The notes: generated by a model not told the origin, from the letters alone. DNA of 11,303 bases from an uncultured Bacilli bacterium (GCA_947591565.1 CANQDH010000020.1:1-11303); one strand, 5' to 3'. Shown: positions 1 through 7,801, numbered from the stretch's first letter. A program made the numbers and translations.

Positions 1-309
1 GAAAATATAGTTGCCGAAATGCTTACTAAAGCGGGATTTGATTTATTCTTCTATAGAGATGAACAAAATAAAATTGAAATAGACTTTATCATAAGAGATG
101 AACAAAACATAATTCCCGTAGAAGTTAAAGCATCAGATAATGCAACTTATTCATTAAATAAATTAATAGAAGAAAAGCAATATAAAAATATTAAATATGG
201 TATAAAACTATGTAATAAAAATATAGGATTTAATGGTAAGTTCTATACGTTTCCATATTTTATGACCTTTTTCTTAAAAAGATTTTTGAATGAAAAAGAT
301 GAAAAATAA
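1..309 (+). CDS. C-terminal part of a DUF4143-type AAA ATPase (5' end outside window)
   Basis: The reading frame is open from base 1 to the TAA at 307-309, giving 102 residues and no start, so this is the 3' end of a longer gene. The visible part resembles the DUF4143 domain that ends a widespread family of AAA+ ATPases (usually about 400 aa with an N-terminal Walker P-loop domain, not visible here). It opens with a helix ending in KAGFDLFFY, followed by E26-x-D28 and, after a short turn, E41-x-K43. This spacing recalls the PD-(D/E)xK nuclease-like fold of that domain. The cellular role of the family is poorly established; many members are carried as accessory genes. The gene converges on rnr and shares a terminator with it. 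An internal ATG at 19 is not the start, because the upstream codons (ENIVAE) are part of the domain. Confidence 0.75.
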   Translation, partial: ENIVAEMLTKAGFDLFFYRDEQNKIEIDFIIRDEQNIIPVEVKASDNATYSLNKLIEEKQYKNIKYGIKLCNKNIGFNGKFYTFPYFMTFFLKRFLNEKDEK

Positions 310-317
310 TTAACACA

Positions 318-344
318 AAAACCAGATATGACATACCTGGTTTT
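318..344. terminator. Bidirectional rho-independent terminator between the DUF4143 gene and rnr
   Basis: AAAACCAG (318-325) pairs with CTGGTTTT (337-344). The inner bases TAT/ATA can extend the stem past one A-C mismatch. The A-run on one side and T-run on the other let it work in both directions. It lies 9 bases after the DUF4143 stop and about 30 bases after the rnr stop, so it probably ends both convergent transcripts. Confidence 0.75.
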
Positions 345-374
345 ATTGAACTTTATTTTAATACCCAAAAACTA

Positions 375-2477
375 TTATTTATTAGCAACATATGGCTCAA
401 AATCAATCGTTTTCATTTCTTTATTTGCATTTTTAACAACAATTTCTATTTTATCTCCAAGGCGATATATTTTTTTCGTTCTTACCCCTTTTAAAGAAAA
501 GGAATTTTCATCAAAAACATATTCATCATCTTTTAAATCTTCTATTTTTATTAATCCTTCAATTAAATTAGGAAGTTCAACAAAAACACCAAAACTTAAA
601 ACACTACTTATGACACCTTCATATCTTTCACCTATATGCTTCATCATATATTCAGCCTTCTTCATATCATCGACTTCCCTTTCACAAGAAGCTGCATCTT
701 GTTCTTTTTTAGATGCATGTTCAGTTAAAGGAATAAGTTTATTATCCCAAAAAGTAATTGTGTTATTATCAAACTCATGTTTAAATAAATATTTTCTAAG
801 TAAACGATGAACAGTTGTATCAGGATATCTTCTAATAGGTGATGTAAAATGGGTATAGCATTTACTTGCAAGACCATAGTGTCCTATATTGTTTTTATCA
901 TATACAGCCTTTTGCATACTTCGAAGAAGAAGAGATGATAAGATATGAAACTGTGGTTTATCTTTTAACTGATTTAATAAATTTTGAATAGATTTCGGAC
1001 TTACATCTTTCATTTGGCCATTTACATGATATCCAAGTAAACTTATATATTTAATAAAATTATTGATTTTTTCTTCACTTGGTTCACCATGAATACGATA
1101 AACAAAAGGTAATTCCATATAATAGATGCAAGTTGCAACTGTTTCATTAGCGGCAATCATGAAATCTTCAATAAGCCTTTCACCTACGCCTCTTTCACGT
1201 ACAACAACATCAGTTGCTTCCCCTTTTTCATTAACAATTATTTTAGCCTCATCTATATCAAAATCAATATAACCTCTCTTAATCTTACTTGCTCTTAAAA
1301 TATCTGCAAGTTCTTTCATTAATGTAAGTGATGCTGTAAAAGGTTCATATCCTTCTTCAATAATATTTTCTTCTAAAAATTTATTAACTTTTTTATAAGT
1401 CATTTGTTTTCTTGATTTGATAACGCTTTCAAAAATATCATATTTAACAGTTTCCCCTTTATGATTTATTTCCATAACACAACTAAGCGCTAATCTATCG
1501 ACATTTGGGTTTAAAGAACATATACCATTTGATAACTTATGAGGAAGCATAGGTATAACTCTATCAGCTAAATAAACACTTGTTCCCCTATCATAAGCTT
1601 CTTCATCTAATTTGGATCCTTCTTTAACATAATAACTGACATCAGCTATATGAACCCCTAATAAATAATTACCATTGTCAAGTTTTTTTATCGAAATAGC
1701 GTCATCGATATCTTTTGTATCATCGCCATCAATCGTAAATATTTCTTCATTTCGTAAATCTCTTCTACCCTCATATTCATGGGCAAGGACTTCATCTGGA
1801 AGAAGACTAGCTTCTTTCATGACATCATCACTAAAAGTATCATTAATACCATATTTACTTACAATAGACAAAATATCGACACCTGGATCGTTTTTATGTC
1901 CAAGAATTTTAATAACTTCACCATTATATAAATTATCTTTAATTCTACTTGTGATTTTAACTAAAACTTTATGTCCCTCCATAGCCCCCATAGTCTTTTT
2001 TTTATTTATTTCAATTTTAATATTAAGTTTATTTTCATCACTTTTTATATAAGCTTTTCCTCTATCATTATAAAATTCACCAACAACCGTTTTTAAATTA
2101 CGATTGACAACTTTAACAATTCTACCTTCTAATTCAAAGCCTTTTTTGGATGTGATTTCGACAATAACCTGATCTGAATGAATAGCCCCGTTCATATTAC
2201 TTGAAGATATGTAGACATCTTCATCACCATCGATATCAACAAAGCCAAAGCCTTTTTTATTACCAATAAGTGTTCCGACTTTTAAATGACTATTATTAAA
2301 TAACATATATTTATTTTTATTACTGCGATATATGGTAAGTTCATCTTCCATTTTATTTAAAGTTTTCATAAGTTCTTTTAAACCATCAACATCATTAATG
2401 TTTAATAAATGTTCAAGTTCTTCTACAGAATAAGCTCTATTTTCACGCTTTAAAATTTCGATAATATTAGTTTCCAT
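375..2477 (-). CDS. rnr: Ribonuclease R, 3'-5' exoribonuclease (RNB family)
   Basis: This 700-aa protein matches the full length of bacterial RNase R, a processive cytosolic exoribonuclease that degrades structured RNA and takes part in rRNA and tmRNA-linked mRNA turnover. Domains in order: an N-terminal winged helix (about 1-60), two cold-shock/OB domains (about 65-130 and 130-200), the RNB catalytic domain (about 240-570) and a C-terminal S1 domain (about 617-697). The catalytic acidic cluster is visible as DGDDTKDIDDA, with D250, D256, D258 and D259 as likely Mg ligands. The HYGLASKCYTHFTSPIRRYPD block (about 533-553) is the conserved substrate-channel and catalytic arginine region. The ATG at 2477 follows AGAGGTG (2484-2490) at normal spacing. 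The usual Bacillota neighbours secG and smpB are not adjacent. It is divergent from the YigZ-family gene. Confidence 0.96.
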   Translation of the reverse strand: METNIIEILKRENRAYSVEELEHLLNINDVDGLKELMKTLNKMEDELTIYRSNKNKYMLFNNSHLKVGTLIGNKKGFGFVDIDGDEDVYISSSNMNGAIHSDQVIVEITSKKGFELEGRIVKVVNRNLKTVVGEFYNDRGKAYIKSDENKLNIKIEINKKKTMGAMEGHKVLVKITSRIKDNLYNGEVIKILGHKNDPGVDILSIVSKYGINDTFSDDVMKEASLLPDEVLAHEYEGRRDLRNEEIFTIDGDDTKDIDDAISIKKLDNGNYLLGVHIADVSYYVKEGSKLDEEAYDRGTSVYLADRVIPMLPHKLSNGICSLNPNVDRLALSCVMEINHKGETVKYDIFESVIKSRKQMTYKKVNKFLEENIIEEGYEPFTASLTLMKELADILRASKIKRGYIDFDIDEAKIIVNEKGEATDVVVRERGVGERLIEDFMIAANETVATCIYYMELPFVYRIHGEPSEEKINNFIKYISLLGYHVNGQMKDVSPKSIQNLLNQLKDKPQFHILSSLLLRSMQKAVYDKNNIGHYGLASKCYTHFTSPIRRYPDTTVHRLLRKYLFKHEFDNNTITFWDNKLIPLTEHASKKEQDAASCEREVDDMKKAEYMMKHIGERYEGVISSVLSFGVFVELPNLIEGLIKIEDLKDDEYVFDENSFSLKGVRTKKIYRLGDKIEIVVKNANKEMKTIDFEPYVANK

Positions 2478-2496
2478 ATATTACACCTCTTATATT

Positions 2497-2502
2497 ATTA
2501 TA
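2497..2502 (-). promoter_or_regulatory. Candidate -10 box of rnr
   Basis: The minus strand reads TATAAT here, 19 bases upstream of the rnr ATG. The predicted start near 2490 would give a leader of only about 13 nt, beginning at the Shine-Dalgarno sequence. The base run 17 bases further upstream (TGTTAT) is a poor -35 match, so this is tentative. Confidence 0.35.
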
Positions 2503-2588
2503 AATTAAATGTCTATAAAATAACATAATATTTGTAAATAATTTATCATTTTAACATTTACTTGACACTTAAGTTTTCGAAAAAAAAC

Positions 2589-2617
2589 TTGTATTCATTT
2601 GGTACTTCATATATAAT
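2589..2617 (+). promoter_or_regulatory. Candidate promoter of the YigZ-family gene
   Basis: A perfect TATAAT (2612-2617) lies 17 bases after TTGTAT (2589-2594), a partial -35 match. The predicted start near 2624 leaves a leader of about 12 nt before the ATG at 2636. Just upstream, AAGTTTT (2571-2577) and AAAACTT (2584-2590) form a 7-bp inverted repeat that touches the -35 box and could be an operator. A separate TTGACA at 2562-2567 has no -10 at suitable spacing. Confidence 0.5.
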
Positions 2618-2635
2618 CATTTTAGTGGTGATATC

Positions 2636-3211
2636 ATGTATTCTATAGGTAAAATATACAAAAATGAAATAGTCATTCAAAAATCACGTTTTATTTGTTT
2701 ACTCATCCCTATAAATAACCCAGATATTAAAGATATGTTGTTAGAAATGAAAAAGCAATATAAAGATGCAACACATTACTGTTACGCCTTTATAACCAAA
2801 GGAAAGGAAAAATATAGTGATGATGGTGAACCAAGTGGAACTGCAGGTAATCCTATTTTAAATGTACTAAAGAAAAGACAATTAGAAGATGTGTTAGCTG
2901 TTGTTATAAGATATTTTGGAGGTATTAAATTAGGAGCAGGCGGGCTTATTAGGGCCTATACAAAAGCGGTTACCGATTGTCTATCAATTAGTAATCTTAT
3001 CATAAAAGAAGAAATGATAAATCTTGAAATTATATGTTCTTATGATAAAGTTAATCTTCTTTTTAAAGTAATAGATGATATATATATTAAAAGTAAACAA
3101 TTCCGTGACCATATAGAACTTACGGTATGTATGCCTTTTTCGCAATATACATTAATTAAAAAGCAATTAAAAGATATATGTCTATCGGTAACTGAAAAAA
3201 GAATCATTTAG
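2636..3211 (+). CDS. yigZ: YigZ/YvyE family protein (IMPACT N-terminal domain, UPF0029)
   Basis: This 191-aa protein belongs to the bacterial YigZ (B. subtilis YvyE) family, related to the N-terminal domain of eukaryotic IMPACT, a regulator of the GCN2 kinase. The bacterial role is not settled; nucleic-acid or translation-related functions have been proposed. The hallmark block is clear: DDGEPSGTAGNPIL (about 62-75), then VIRYFGGIKLGAGGLIRAYT (about 89-108). Residues about 15-120 form the UPF0029 domain and about 130-186 the DUF1949 ferredoxin-like domain. It is slightly shorter than the usual 200-215 aa. The start ATG follows GTGGTGAT with 4-6 bases of spacing. The TAG stop (3209-3211) overlaps the stop of the convergent downstream gene. 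Confidence 0.92.
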   Translation: MYSIGKIYKNEIVIQKSRFICLLIPINNPDIKDMLLEMKKQYKDATHYCYAFITKGKEKYSDDGEPSGTAGNPILNVLKKRQLEDVLAVVIRYFGGIKLGAGGLIRAYTKAVTDCLSISNLIIKEEMINLEIICSYDKVNLLFKVIDDIYIKSKQFRDHIELTVCMPFSQYTLIKKQLKDICLSVTEKRII

Positions 3212-3219
3212 ATTCTTTT
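3197..3219. terminator. Bidirectional terminator containing both convergent stop codons
   Basis: AAAAGAATC (3197-3205) pairs perfectly with GATTCTTTT (3211-3219), giving 9 bp and a loop of ATTTA. It is preceded by an A-run (3195-3200, T6 on the minus strand) and followed by T-rich sequence on the plus strand, so it can act in both directions. The TAG of the YigZ gene (3209-3211) and the TAA of the minus-strand gene (complement of 3208-3210) lie in its loop and closing base pair. The last codons of both genes form the stem. Confidence 0.8.
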
Positions 3220-3951
3220 AATTTTCATCTTTATATAAGGTGGTACATCTTTTTCATCAAATAAAAGATTATTTAAAAAGGTTTCAACATTATTTTTATT
3301 ACTACCCTTTTTATCTACGAACATCCCTTTTAAATTAAAAACATTCGTTGTTATATAAAATTTACCATCTTTTGTTTCAATACCTTTATCTTTATTGTCA
3401 TCATATAGATGATATAATTTAAAAACTTTATCACTATTACTTTCAATACTAAAAATATCATCAAAACAATATAATTTAAAATCACCTGATATAGTTGGTA
3501 TAATAGGATCCATATTATAATGGTTTTCTATTCCATACTTAGCTATATCAATATATTTTTCTTTATCTTTTAAAATTAATTTTTTAAAATAATCATCGAT
3601 ACCTAAAGGATTTAAAAAGGATAATTGATTATTTTCAAAAATTAACATGACATGATTATCAACATCATGATATCTTATTTGTTGCTTATCATAAAATTTA
3701 AGCCACATAATAATCGATTTCTTTTCTGCATCATTAATATTACGATACAAAACAATATTTGATAAATAATAAAGACTTCTCTTTATTTGTGTTAAAGAAT
3801 CATTTAAATCTCTATTTTTTTCAAGTCTTCTTTCTTGTTCAGCTAGTAAAATACTTCGAGCAGAAATTAACTTTTTTTTATCATACTGACAATCATCATT
3901 CATTAATATACTCTTAATTGTTTGTTTAAGATCATTCATCATGAAACTCAT
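3208..3951 (-). CDS. Unrecognised 247-aa protein, third gene of the cysS-ychF operon
   Basis: I do not recognise this family. The N-terminal third (about 5-90) is lysine-rich, charged and probably helical. The middle contains a beta-like stretch (DVDNHVMLIFENNQLSFLNP, about 96-115). The C-terminal half alternates short strands and lysine-rich loops and ends very basic (KMKIKRI). There is no signal peptide, membrane segment or catalytic motif that I can identify, so a cytosolic protein is likely. It lies 35 bases behind ychF on the same strand with no terminator between, so it should be co-transcribed with cysS and ychF. The ATG at 3951 is the first in frame; an in-frame TAA two codons upstream rules out an earlier start. 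Its Shine-Dalgarno sequence is unusually far away (24 bases), with a hairpin in between. Confidence 0.8.
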   Translation of the reverse strand: MSFMMNDLKQTIKSILMNDDCQYDKKKLISARSILLAEQERRLEKNRDLNDSLTQIKRSLYYLSNIVLYRNINDAEKKSIIMWLKFYDKQQIRYHDVDNHVMLIFENNQLSFLNPLGIDDYFKKLILKDKEKYIDIAKYGIENHYNMDPIIPTISGDFKLYCFDDIFSIESNSDKVFKLYHLYDDNKDKGIETKDGKFYITTNVFNLKGMFVDKKGSNKNNVETFLNNLLFDEKDVPPYIKMKIKRI

Positions 3952-3952
3952 A

Positions 3953-3982
3953 AGTTATAGATTTATCTATAACTACTCCTTT
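3953..3982 (-). promoter_or_regulatory. Shine-Dalgarno separated from the start codon by a 9-bp hairpin
   Basis: On the minus strand AAAGGAG (3982-3976) is followed after one base by AGTTATAGA-TAAA-TCTATAACT (3974-3953), then one base, then the ATG at 3951. The 9-bp stem with a four-base loop fills the whole gap between the ribosome binding site and the start. Folding would bring the two together; unfolding would leave a 24-base spacing, which is too long for good initiation. There is no U-tract, so it is not a terminator. As DNA it has 10-bp dyad arms, so a protein operator is the alternative. Confidence 0.65.
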
Positions 3983-3986
3983 CTAT

Positions 3987-5087
3987 TTAAACATTAAATC
4001 TAAAGTAACATATATCGCCATCTTGCATTAAATAATCTTTTCCTTCAAGACGCATTTTACCTGCTTCTTTAACATTTTTTTCACTACCATATTTTTCTAA
4101 ATCGGTATAACTCATAATTTCAGTGCGAATAAAGCCTTTCTCAAAATCACTATGAATCAAACCTGCACAAGCTGGGGCCTTCATACCACGAGTAAAGGTC
4201 CATGCTCTAACTTCATCAGGACCAGCTGTAAAATATGTTTCAAGTCCAAGTAAGGCATAACTACTTTTAATAAGTTTCGATAATCCACTTTCAGGAATTC
4301 CTAAATCACTTAGAAAAGTTTCTTTTTCTTCATCATTTAAATCACAAAGTTCAGACTCAAGTTTAGCTGATATAACAACCACATTTGATTCTTCCTTCTT
4401 AGCATATTCTTTTAAAGATTTAACATATTTATTATCATCCTTAACTAAGTCTTCATCAGATATATTTGCAACATAAATAACAGGTTTAGCAGTTAAAAAA
4501 CTAAAGTTCTTAATCAATTTTGTTTCATCTTCATCTAAATCTAAAGTTCTAATTGTTTTATTTTGTTTAAGATGATTATCAATTTTATTTAAAATACTTG
4601 CTTCTTTTTGGGCTTCTTTATCCTTAGACATAGCAGCCTTTTTACCTATTTTATTTATGCGATTTTGAACAACTTCCATATCAGCTAAAATTAATTCGAG
4701 ATTAATTGTTTCGATATCTCTAACAGGATCAACCATCCCATCAACATGAGTTACATTCGCATCATCAAAACATCTTACTACATGTATAATGGCATCAACA
4801 TCTCTAATATGTGATAAGAATTTGTTACCAAGGCCTTCACCTGTACTTGCACCTTTAACAAGACCAGCAATATCTGTAAATTCAAAAGTTGTAGGTACTA
4901 AACTTTTAGGTTTATATAGGTTATTTAAAAAATTAAGTCTTTGATCGGGAACAATAACCGTTCCAACATTTGGTTCAATCGTTGCAAATGGATAATTAGC
5001 TGCCAATATATGTTGCTTGGTAATAGCGTTAAATAGCGTCGATTTACCAACATTAGGTAAACCTACAATACCTGCTGTTAAACTCAT
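3987..5087 (-). CDS. ychF: Redox-regulated P-loop ATPase YchF (OLA1 family)
   Basis: This 366-aa protein is the usual length for YchF, a universally conserved Obg-related NTPase that prefers ATP and binds ribosomes. The G1 P-loop GLPNVGKS is at 9-16, the G3 motif DIAG at 72-75 with the family hallmark LVKGASTGEGLGNKFL after it, and the G4-like NISD at 208-211 replaces NKxD, which fits the loss of GTP specificity. A helical coiled-coil insert occupies about 125-180, and a C-terminal TGS domain about 280-364 (ending DGDICYFRFNV). The ATG at 5087 follows AAAGGAGAG at good spacing. It lies 34 bases behind cysS and 35 bases ahead of the 247-aa gene, so the three form an operon linked to translation. 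Confidence 0.96.
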   Translation of the reverse strand: MSLTAGIVGLPNVGKSTLFNAITKQHILAANYPFATIEPNVGTVIVPDQRLNFLNNLYKPKSLVPTTFEFTDIAGLVKGASTGEGLGNKFLSHIRDVDAIIHVVRCFDDANVTHVDGMVDPVRDIETINLELILADMEVVQNRINKIGKKAAMSKDKEAQKEASILNKIDNHLKQNKTIRTLDLDEDETKLIKNFSFLTAKPVIYVANISDEDLVKDDNKYVKSLKEYAKKEESNVVVISAKLESELCDLNDEEKETFLSDLGIPESGLSKLIKSSYALLGLETYFTAGPDEVRAWTFTRGMKAPACAGLIHSDFEKGFIRTEIMSYTDLEKYGSEKNVKEAGKMRLEGKDYLMQDGDICYFRFNV

Positions 5088-5121
5088 AAAACTTCTCTCC
5101 TTTGTCCATATTATATACTAA

Positions 5122-6525
5122 TTATTGTTTTATTTCAAATGTTGTACCATTTCGGCCATCATTTAAAATAATATTTTTTTCAAGTAGTTCATTTCTTATT
5201 TGGTCAGCTAAAGCATAATTTTTATTTTCTTTAGCTTTTTTTCTTTTTTCAATCATTTCAAGTATATATTTTTCTAAACTTGTATCAACTTTCTTTTCAG
5301 CAAGTAAATCAAGTGATAAAACTGTATCAAAATCTTTAACAAGTTCAATTTTATTTTTATTAGATAGTTTTTCATCTTTTAAAACATCATATAAAATCGT
5401 TAAACAATTAGATGTGTTTAAATCATTATTTAAACTTTTCTTAAATTTTTCTTTATAAATATTTGTTAGTTCAATATTAATATCATTATTTGATATATTT
5501 TCTTTAATGTTTTTGATTTTATTTAATAATTTTTCATATGTTTTTTTAGTTAAATCCATCGTTTCATAACTAAAAACTAACTGATTACGATAATGTGATT
5601 GCAAGCAAAAGAGACGATATACTAAACTAGTATAACCCTTTTCTTCTAATAAGGATAATGTTAAAAATTCACCATTTGATTTACTCATTTTACCATTTTT
5701 ATCGTTTAAATGTTCACCATGCATCCATATATTACACCACTTATGTCCTAAATAACTTTCAGACTGGGCTATTTCATTAGTATGGTGCGGAAAAATATTA
5801 TCAACACCGCCACAATGTATATCTAAATATTCACCTAAGTATTTAATGGAAATACCAGAACATTCAATATGCCATCCTGGATAACCAGTACCCCAAGGGC
5901 TATCCCATTTCATAGCTTGGTTTTCAAATTTCGAACTAACAAACCATAAACCAAAATCAAAAGGATTTCTCTTATATGTATCAAAGGTTACAGTATCTCT
6001 TACACCTACCATAAGTTCTTCTTGATTTTTACCTGATAATTCATAATAATTAGAAACTTTTGACACATCAAAATAGACATTACCATTTGATATATAGGCA
6101 TATCCCGTATCTAATAATTTTTGAATCATTTGAATGTACATATCAATATTTTCAGATGCTGGTACGAGGATTTCAGGTTTTTCTATATTTAGCTTTGCCA
6201 TATCGCTAAGAAAGGCTTTGGTATAAAAGTCAGCTACTTCATAAACGGTTTTATGTTCCCTACTAGCGCCTTTTAACATTTTGTCTTCACCTGTATCGGC
6301 ATCACTAGTCATATGACCTACATCTGTAATATTCATAACTCTTTTAACTTTATAACCACAAAAGCGTAAAGCTTTAACTAGTATATCTTCAAAAATATAA
6401 GTTCTTAAATTACCTATATGGGCATAATGATAAACAGTAGGACCACATGTATATATTTTAACTTCTTCTTTATTATGTGGTTTTAATTCTTCTTGTTTTT
6501 TTGTCAAAGTATTATATAAAAACAT
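5122..6525 (-). CDS. cysS: Cysteinyl-tRNA synthetase
   Basis: CysS is a class I aminoacyl-tRNA synthetase that charges tRNA-Cys with cysteine using ATP. From the chosen start it has 467 aa, the usual length. The HIGH-type motif is HIGN at 36-39, after TCGPTVYHYA. The Zn ligands align as C27, C222 (HIECSG), H247 and E251 (FPHHTNE). The KMSKS motif is at 279-283. A C-terminal helical anticodon-binding region follows (about 320-467), ending with the NYALADQIRN segment typical of the family. Two ATGs are in frame, at 6531 and 6525. The Shine-Dalgarno GAGG (6537-6534) lies only 2 bases before the first but 8 bases before the second, so 6525 is preferred. It is the first gene of the cysS-ychF-247aa operon. 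There is no T-box leader. Confidence 0.96.
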   Translation of the reverse strand: MFLYNTLTKKQEELKPHNKEEVKIYTCGPTVYHYAHIGNLRTYIFEDILVKALRFCGYKVKRVMNITDVGHMTSDADTGEDKMLKGASREHKTVYEVADFYTKAFLSDMAKLNIEKPEILVPASENIDMYIQMIQKLLDTGYAYISNGNVYFDVSKVSNYYELSGKNQEELMVGVRDTVTFDTYKRNPFDFGLWFVSSKFENQAMKWDSPWGTGYPGWHIECSGISIKYLGEYLDIHCGGVDNIFPHHTNEIAQSESYLGHKWCNIWMHGEHLNDKNGKMSKSNGEFLTLSLLEEKGYTSLVYRLFCLQSHYRNQLVFSYETMDLTKKTYEKLLNKIKNIKENISNNDINIELTNIYKEKFKKSLNNDLNTSNCLTILYDVLKDEKLSNKNKIELVKDFDTVLSLDLLAEKKVDTSLEKYILEMIEKRKKAKENKNYALADQIRNELLEKNIILNDGRNGTTFEIKQ

Positions 6526-6543
6526 AATCATCGCCTCGTTACT

Positions 6544-6552
6544 ATTATATCA
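6544..6552 (-). promoter_or_regulatory. Extended -10 promoter of the cysS operon
   Basis: The minus strand reads TGATATAAT, a perfect extended -10 (TGnTATAAT). The -35 region falls in the terminator hairpin of the upstream gene and has no good match, as is common for extended -10 promoters. The predicted start is near 6537, giving a leader of about 12 nt that begins at the Shine-Dalgarno sequence. Confidence 0.5.
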
Positions 6553-6559
6553 TATAAAC

Positions 6560-6582
6560 AAAAAAGGAGAAATATATCTCCT
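6560..6582 (-). terminator. Rho-independent terminator of the serine-rich lipoprotein-like gene
   Basis: On the minus strand AGGAGA (6582-6577) and TCTCCT (6570-6565) form a 6-bp stem around a TATATT loop, followed by a run of six T. It begins 4 bases after the TAA stop of the gene ending at 6587 and insulates that gene from the cysS promoter just downstream. Confidence 0.85.
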
Positions 6583-6586
6583 CTAA

Positions 6587-7624
6587 TTATTTTGTTAAAG
6601 TTTTTGGTGAGCTAATTCCAAGTGTATTGCAGTAGTCATTAAAGACATTCATAATATTTGCACAATCAAATAATTGGTTATTTAAAATTTTAAGTGATTG
6701 TTTATCTGTAATTTTTTCTTCATTTACTTGATCATAATACTTAGCAGCTTCTACAATAACTTGTGCACCATAATATAATGAATAATCGGCACCAACACCA
6801 ATTTGTTCTTCATTTACTTTGTAAATACTCTTACTAAAATCATAACCTTGTGGTATAAATTCACCAGCTGAATAGAAAGCAGCTAAATCTTGGAAATTCT
6901 TACGATTTTCTTCTATGGAAGCATCAACGAAATCTATTGTTTGTTTTCTCATAGTTTGAGCAACTTCTTTATCTCTTGGATTAGCCATCATAATAGATAA
7001 ATCCATAATATTGGTATTTCCACTTAATATTTTATTAATAGTATCAGCAAAATACATTCCATAAAATTCTTGTGATTCCTCAATATTTGTATGAATATTA
7101 TCAGTAATCATACCTTTTTCAATTAATTCATTAGTTGTTTCAGCACTAATATAATCAATATTAGCTAAATAAACAGTTGTATAAAGTGTTCTAGCATCTA
7201 AAGGTGCGTATTGATAATTTTCATGAGATAAAATAGCAACCTCATTGACATGATTATTAAGATCAGTACTTAATTTCGTAATATCTTCAACACTAAGGTC
7301 AGTTACAAGTTCTGGCATATCGTAACTATTATCTTCTGATGCACTTGAACTTGAATTTGTCACCTCAGTAGGATTTGAATTATCATAAGATACTGAACTT
7401 GATGATGAATTCATAGAACTCAATTGGTCATTAGAAGACGATGTAGTTGTTTTTACGTCTCCTGCACATCCACCACAAACGCAGCTTCCTAAAGCAATAG
7501 TTCCTCCAGCTAAAACAAGTCCTGCTCCAGCATAAACAACAATTTTCTTAATGATGTTTCCTTTCGCTTTTTTTCCTGTAGTTGCATTTGTATTTGTATT
7601 TACATTATTCATTTTTCTTGCCAT
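6587..7624 (-). CDS. Unrecognised membrane-anchored or lipoprotein-like protein with Ser-rich linker
   Basis: This 345-aa protein has a long polar, Asn/Thr/Lys-rich N-terminus (1-27), then one hydrophobic segment (about 28-46) ending LGSC. L45-G46-S47-C48 is an acceptable but not ideal lipobox. The cysteines continue as CVCGGC (C48, C50, C53). A low-complexity serine-rich linker (about 59-103, with runs of up to five Ser) leads to an apparently soluble, mainly helical domain (about 104-345). I infer a surface protein held either by lipid or by an uncleaved signal anchor. I do not recognise the C-terminal domain; it has no evident catalytic motif. The ATG at 7624 follows AAGGGGG with 7 bases of spacing. 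It appears monocistronic, with its own promoter and terminator, and is divergent from the HD-domain gene. Confidence 0.85.
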   Translation of the reverse strand: MARKMNNVNTNTNATTGKKAKGNIIKKIVVYAGAGLVLAGGTIALGSCVCGGCAGDVKTTTSSSNDQLSSMNSSSSSVSYDNSNPTEVTNSSSSASEDNSYDMPELVTDLSVEDITKLSTDLNNHVNEVAILSHENYQYAPLDARTLYTTVYLANIDYISAETTNELIEKGMITDNIHTNIEESQEFYGMYFADTINKILSGNTNIMDLSIMMANPRDKEVAQTMRKQTIDFVDASIEENRKNFQDLAAFYSAGEFIPQGYDFSKSIYKVNEEQIGVGADYSLYYGAQVIVEAAKYYDQVNEEKITDKQSLKILNNQLFDCANIMNVFNDYCNTLGISSPKTLTK

Positions 7625-7654
7625 ATAAATTCCCCCTTTTCAAGATTGACACAT

Positions 7655-7683
7655 ATATTATCACTAACTTTTATGTTTGTCAA
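7655..7683 (-). promoter_or_regulatory. Sigma-A-type promoter of the lipoprotein-like gene
   Basis: The minus strand reads TTGACA (7683-7678), a 17-base spacer, then TAATAT (7660-7655). The -35 is a perfect consensus and the -10 a partial one; GATAAT at 15-base spacing is an alternative. The leader to the ATG at 7624 would be about 24 nt. Confidence 0.7.
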
Positions 7684-7801
7684 GCATTTTTTGAAAATTT
7701 TTTCAATTTATTTAATTTATATGTTTTGCCTTTAAAAATATACCTTTTTTCAAAAGTTCATAAAATAATAGATAAAAATTATTATAATCTTTTTATATTT
7801 A

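Noticed and set aside
328..810. A 160-codon plus-strand reading frame antisense to rnr
   Set aside because: It starts at the terminator, has no ribosome binding site and is the mirror of the well-conserved RNase R sequence.
1675..2052. A 125-codon plus-strand reading frame within rnr
   Set aside because: It is serine/leucine-rich and lies wholly antisense to the RNB and cold-shock domains; a shadow frame.
2562..2567. TTGACA as the -35 box of the YigZ gene
   Set aside because: No -10-like sequence lies 15-19 bases downstream; the nearest TATAAT is over 40 bases away.
6526..6560. A possible T-box riboswitch controlling cysS
   Set aside because: The space between the upstream gene's terminator and the cysS start is far too short for a T-box stem, specifier loop and antiterminator.
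7646..7683. Inverted TTGACA(C)ATA / TATG(TT)TGTCAA around the lipoprotein-gene promoter as an operator
   Set aside because: The arms match only with a two-base insertion, and one arm is simply the -35 box; too weak to call.
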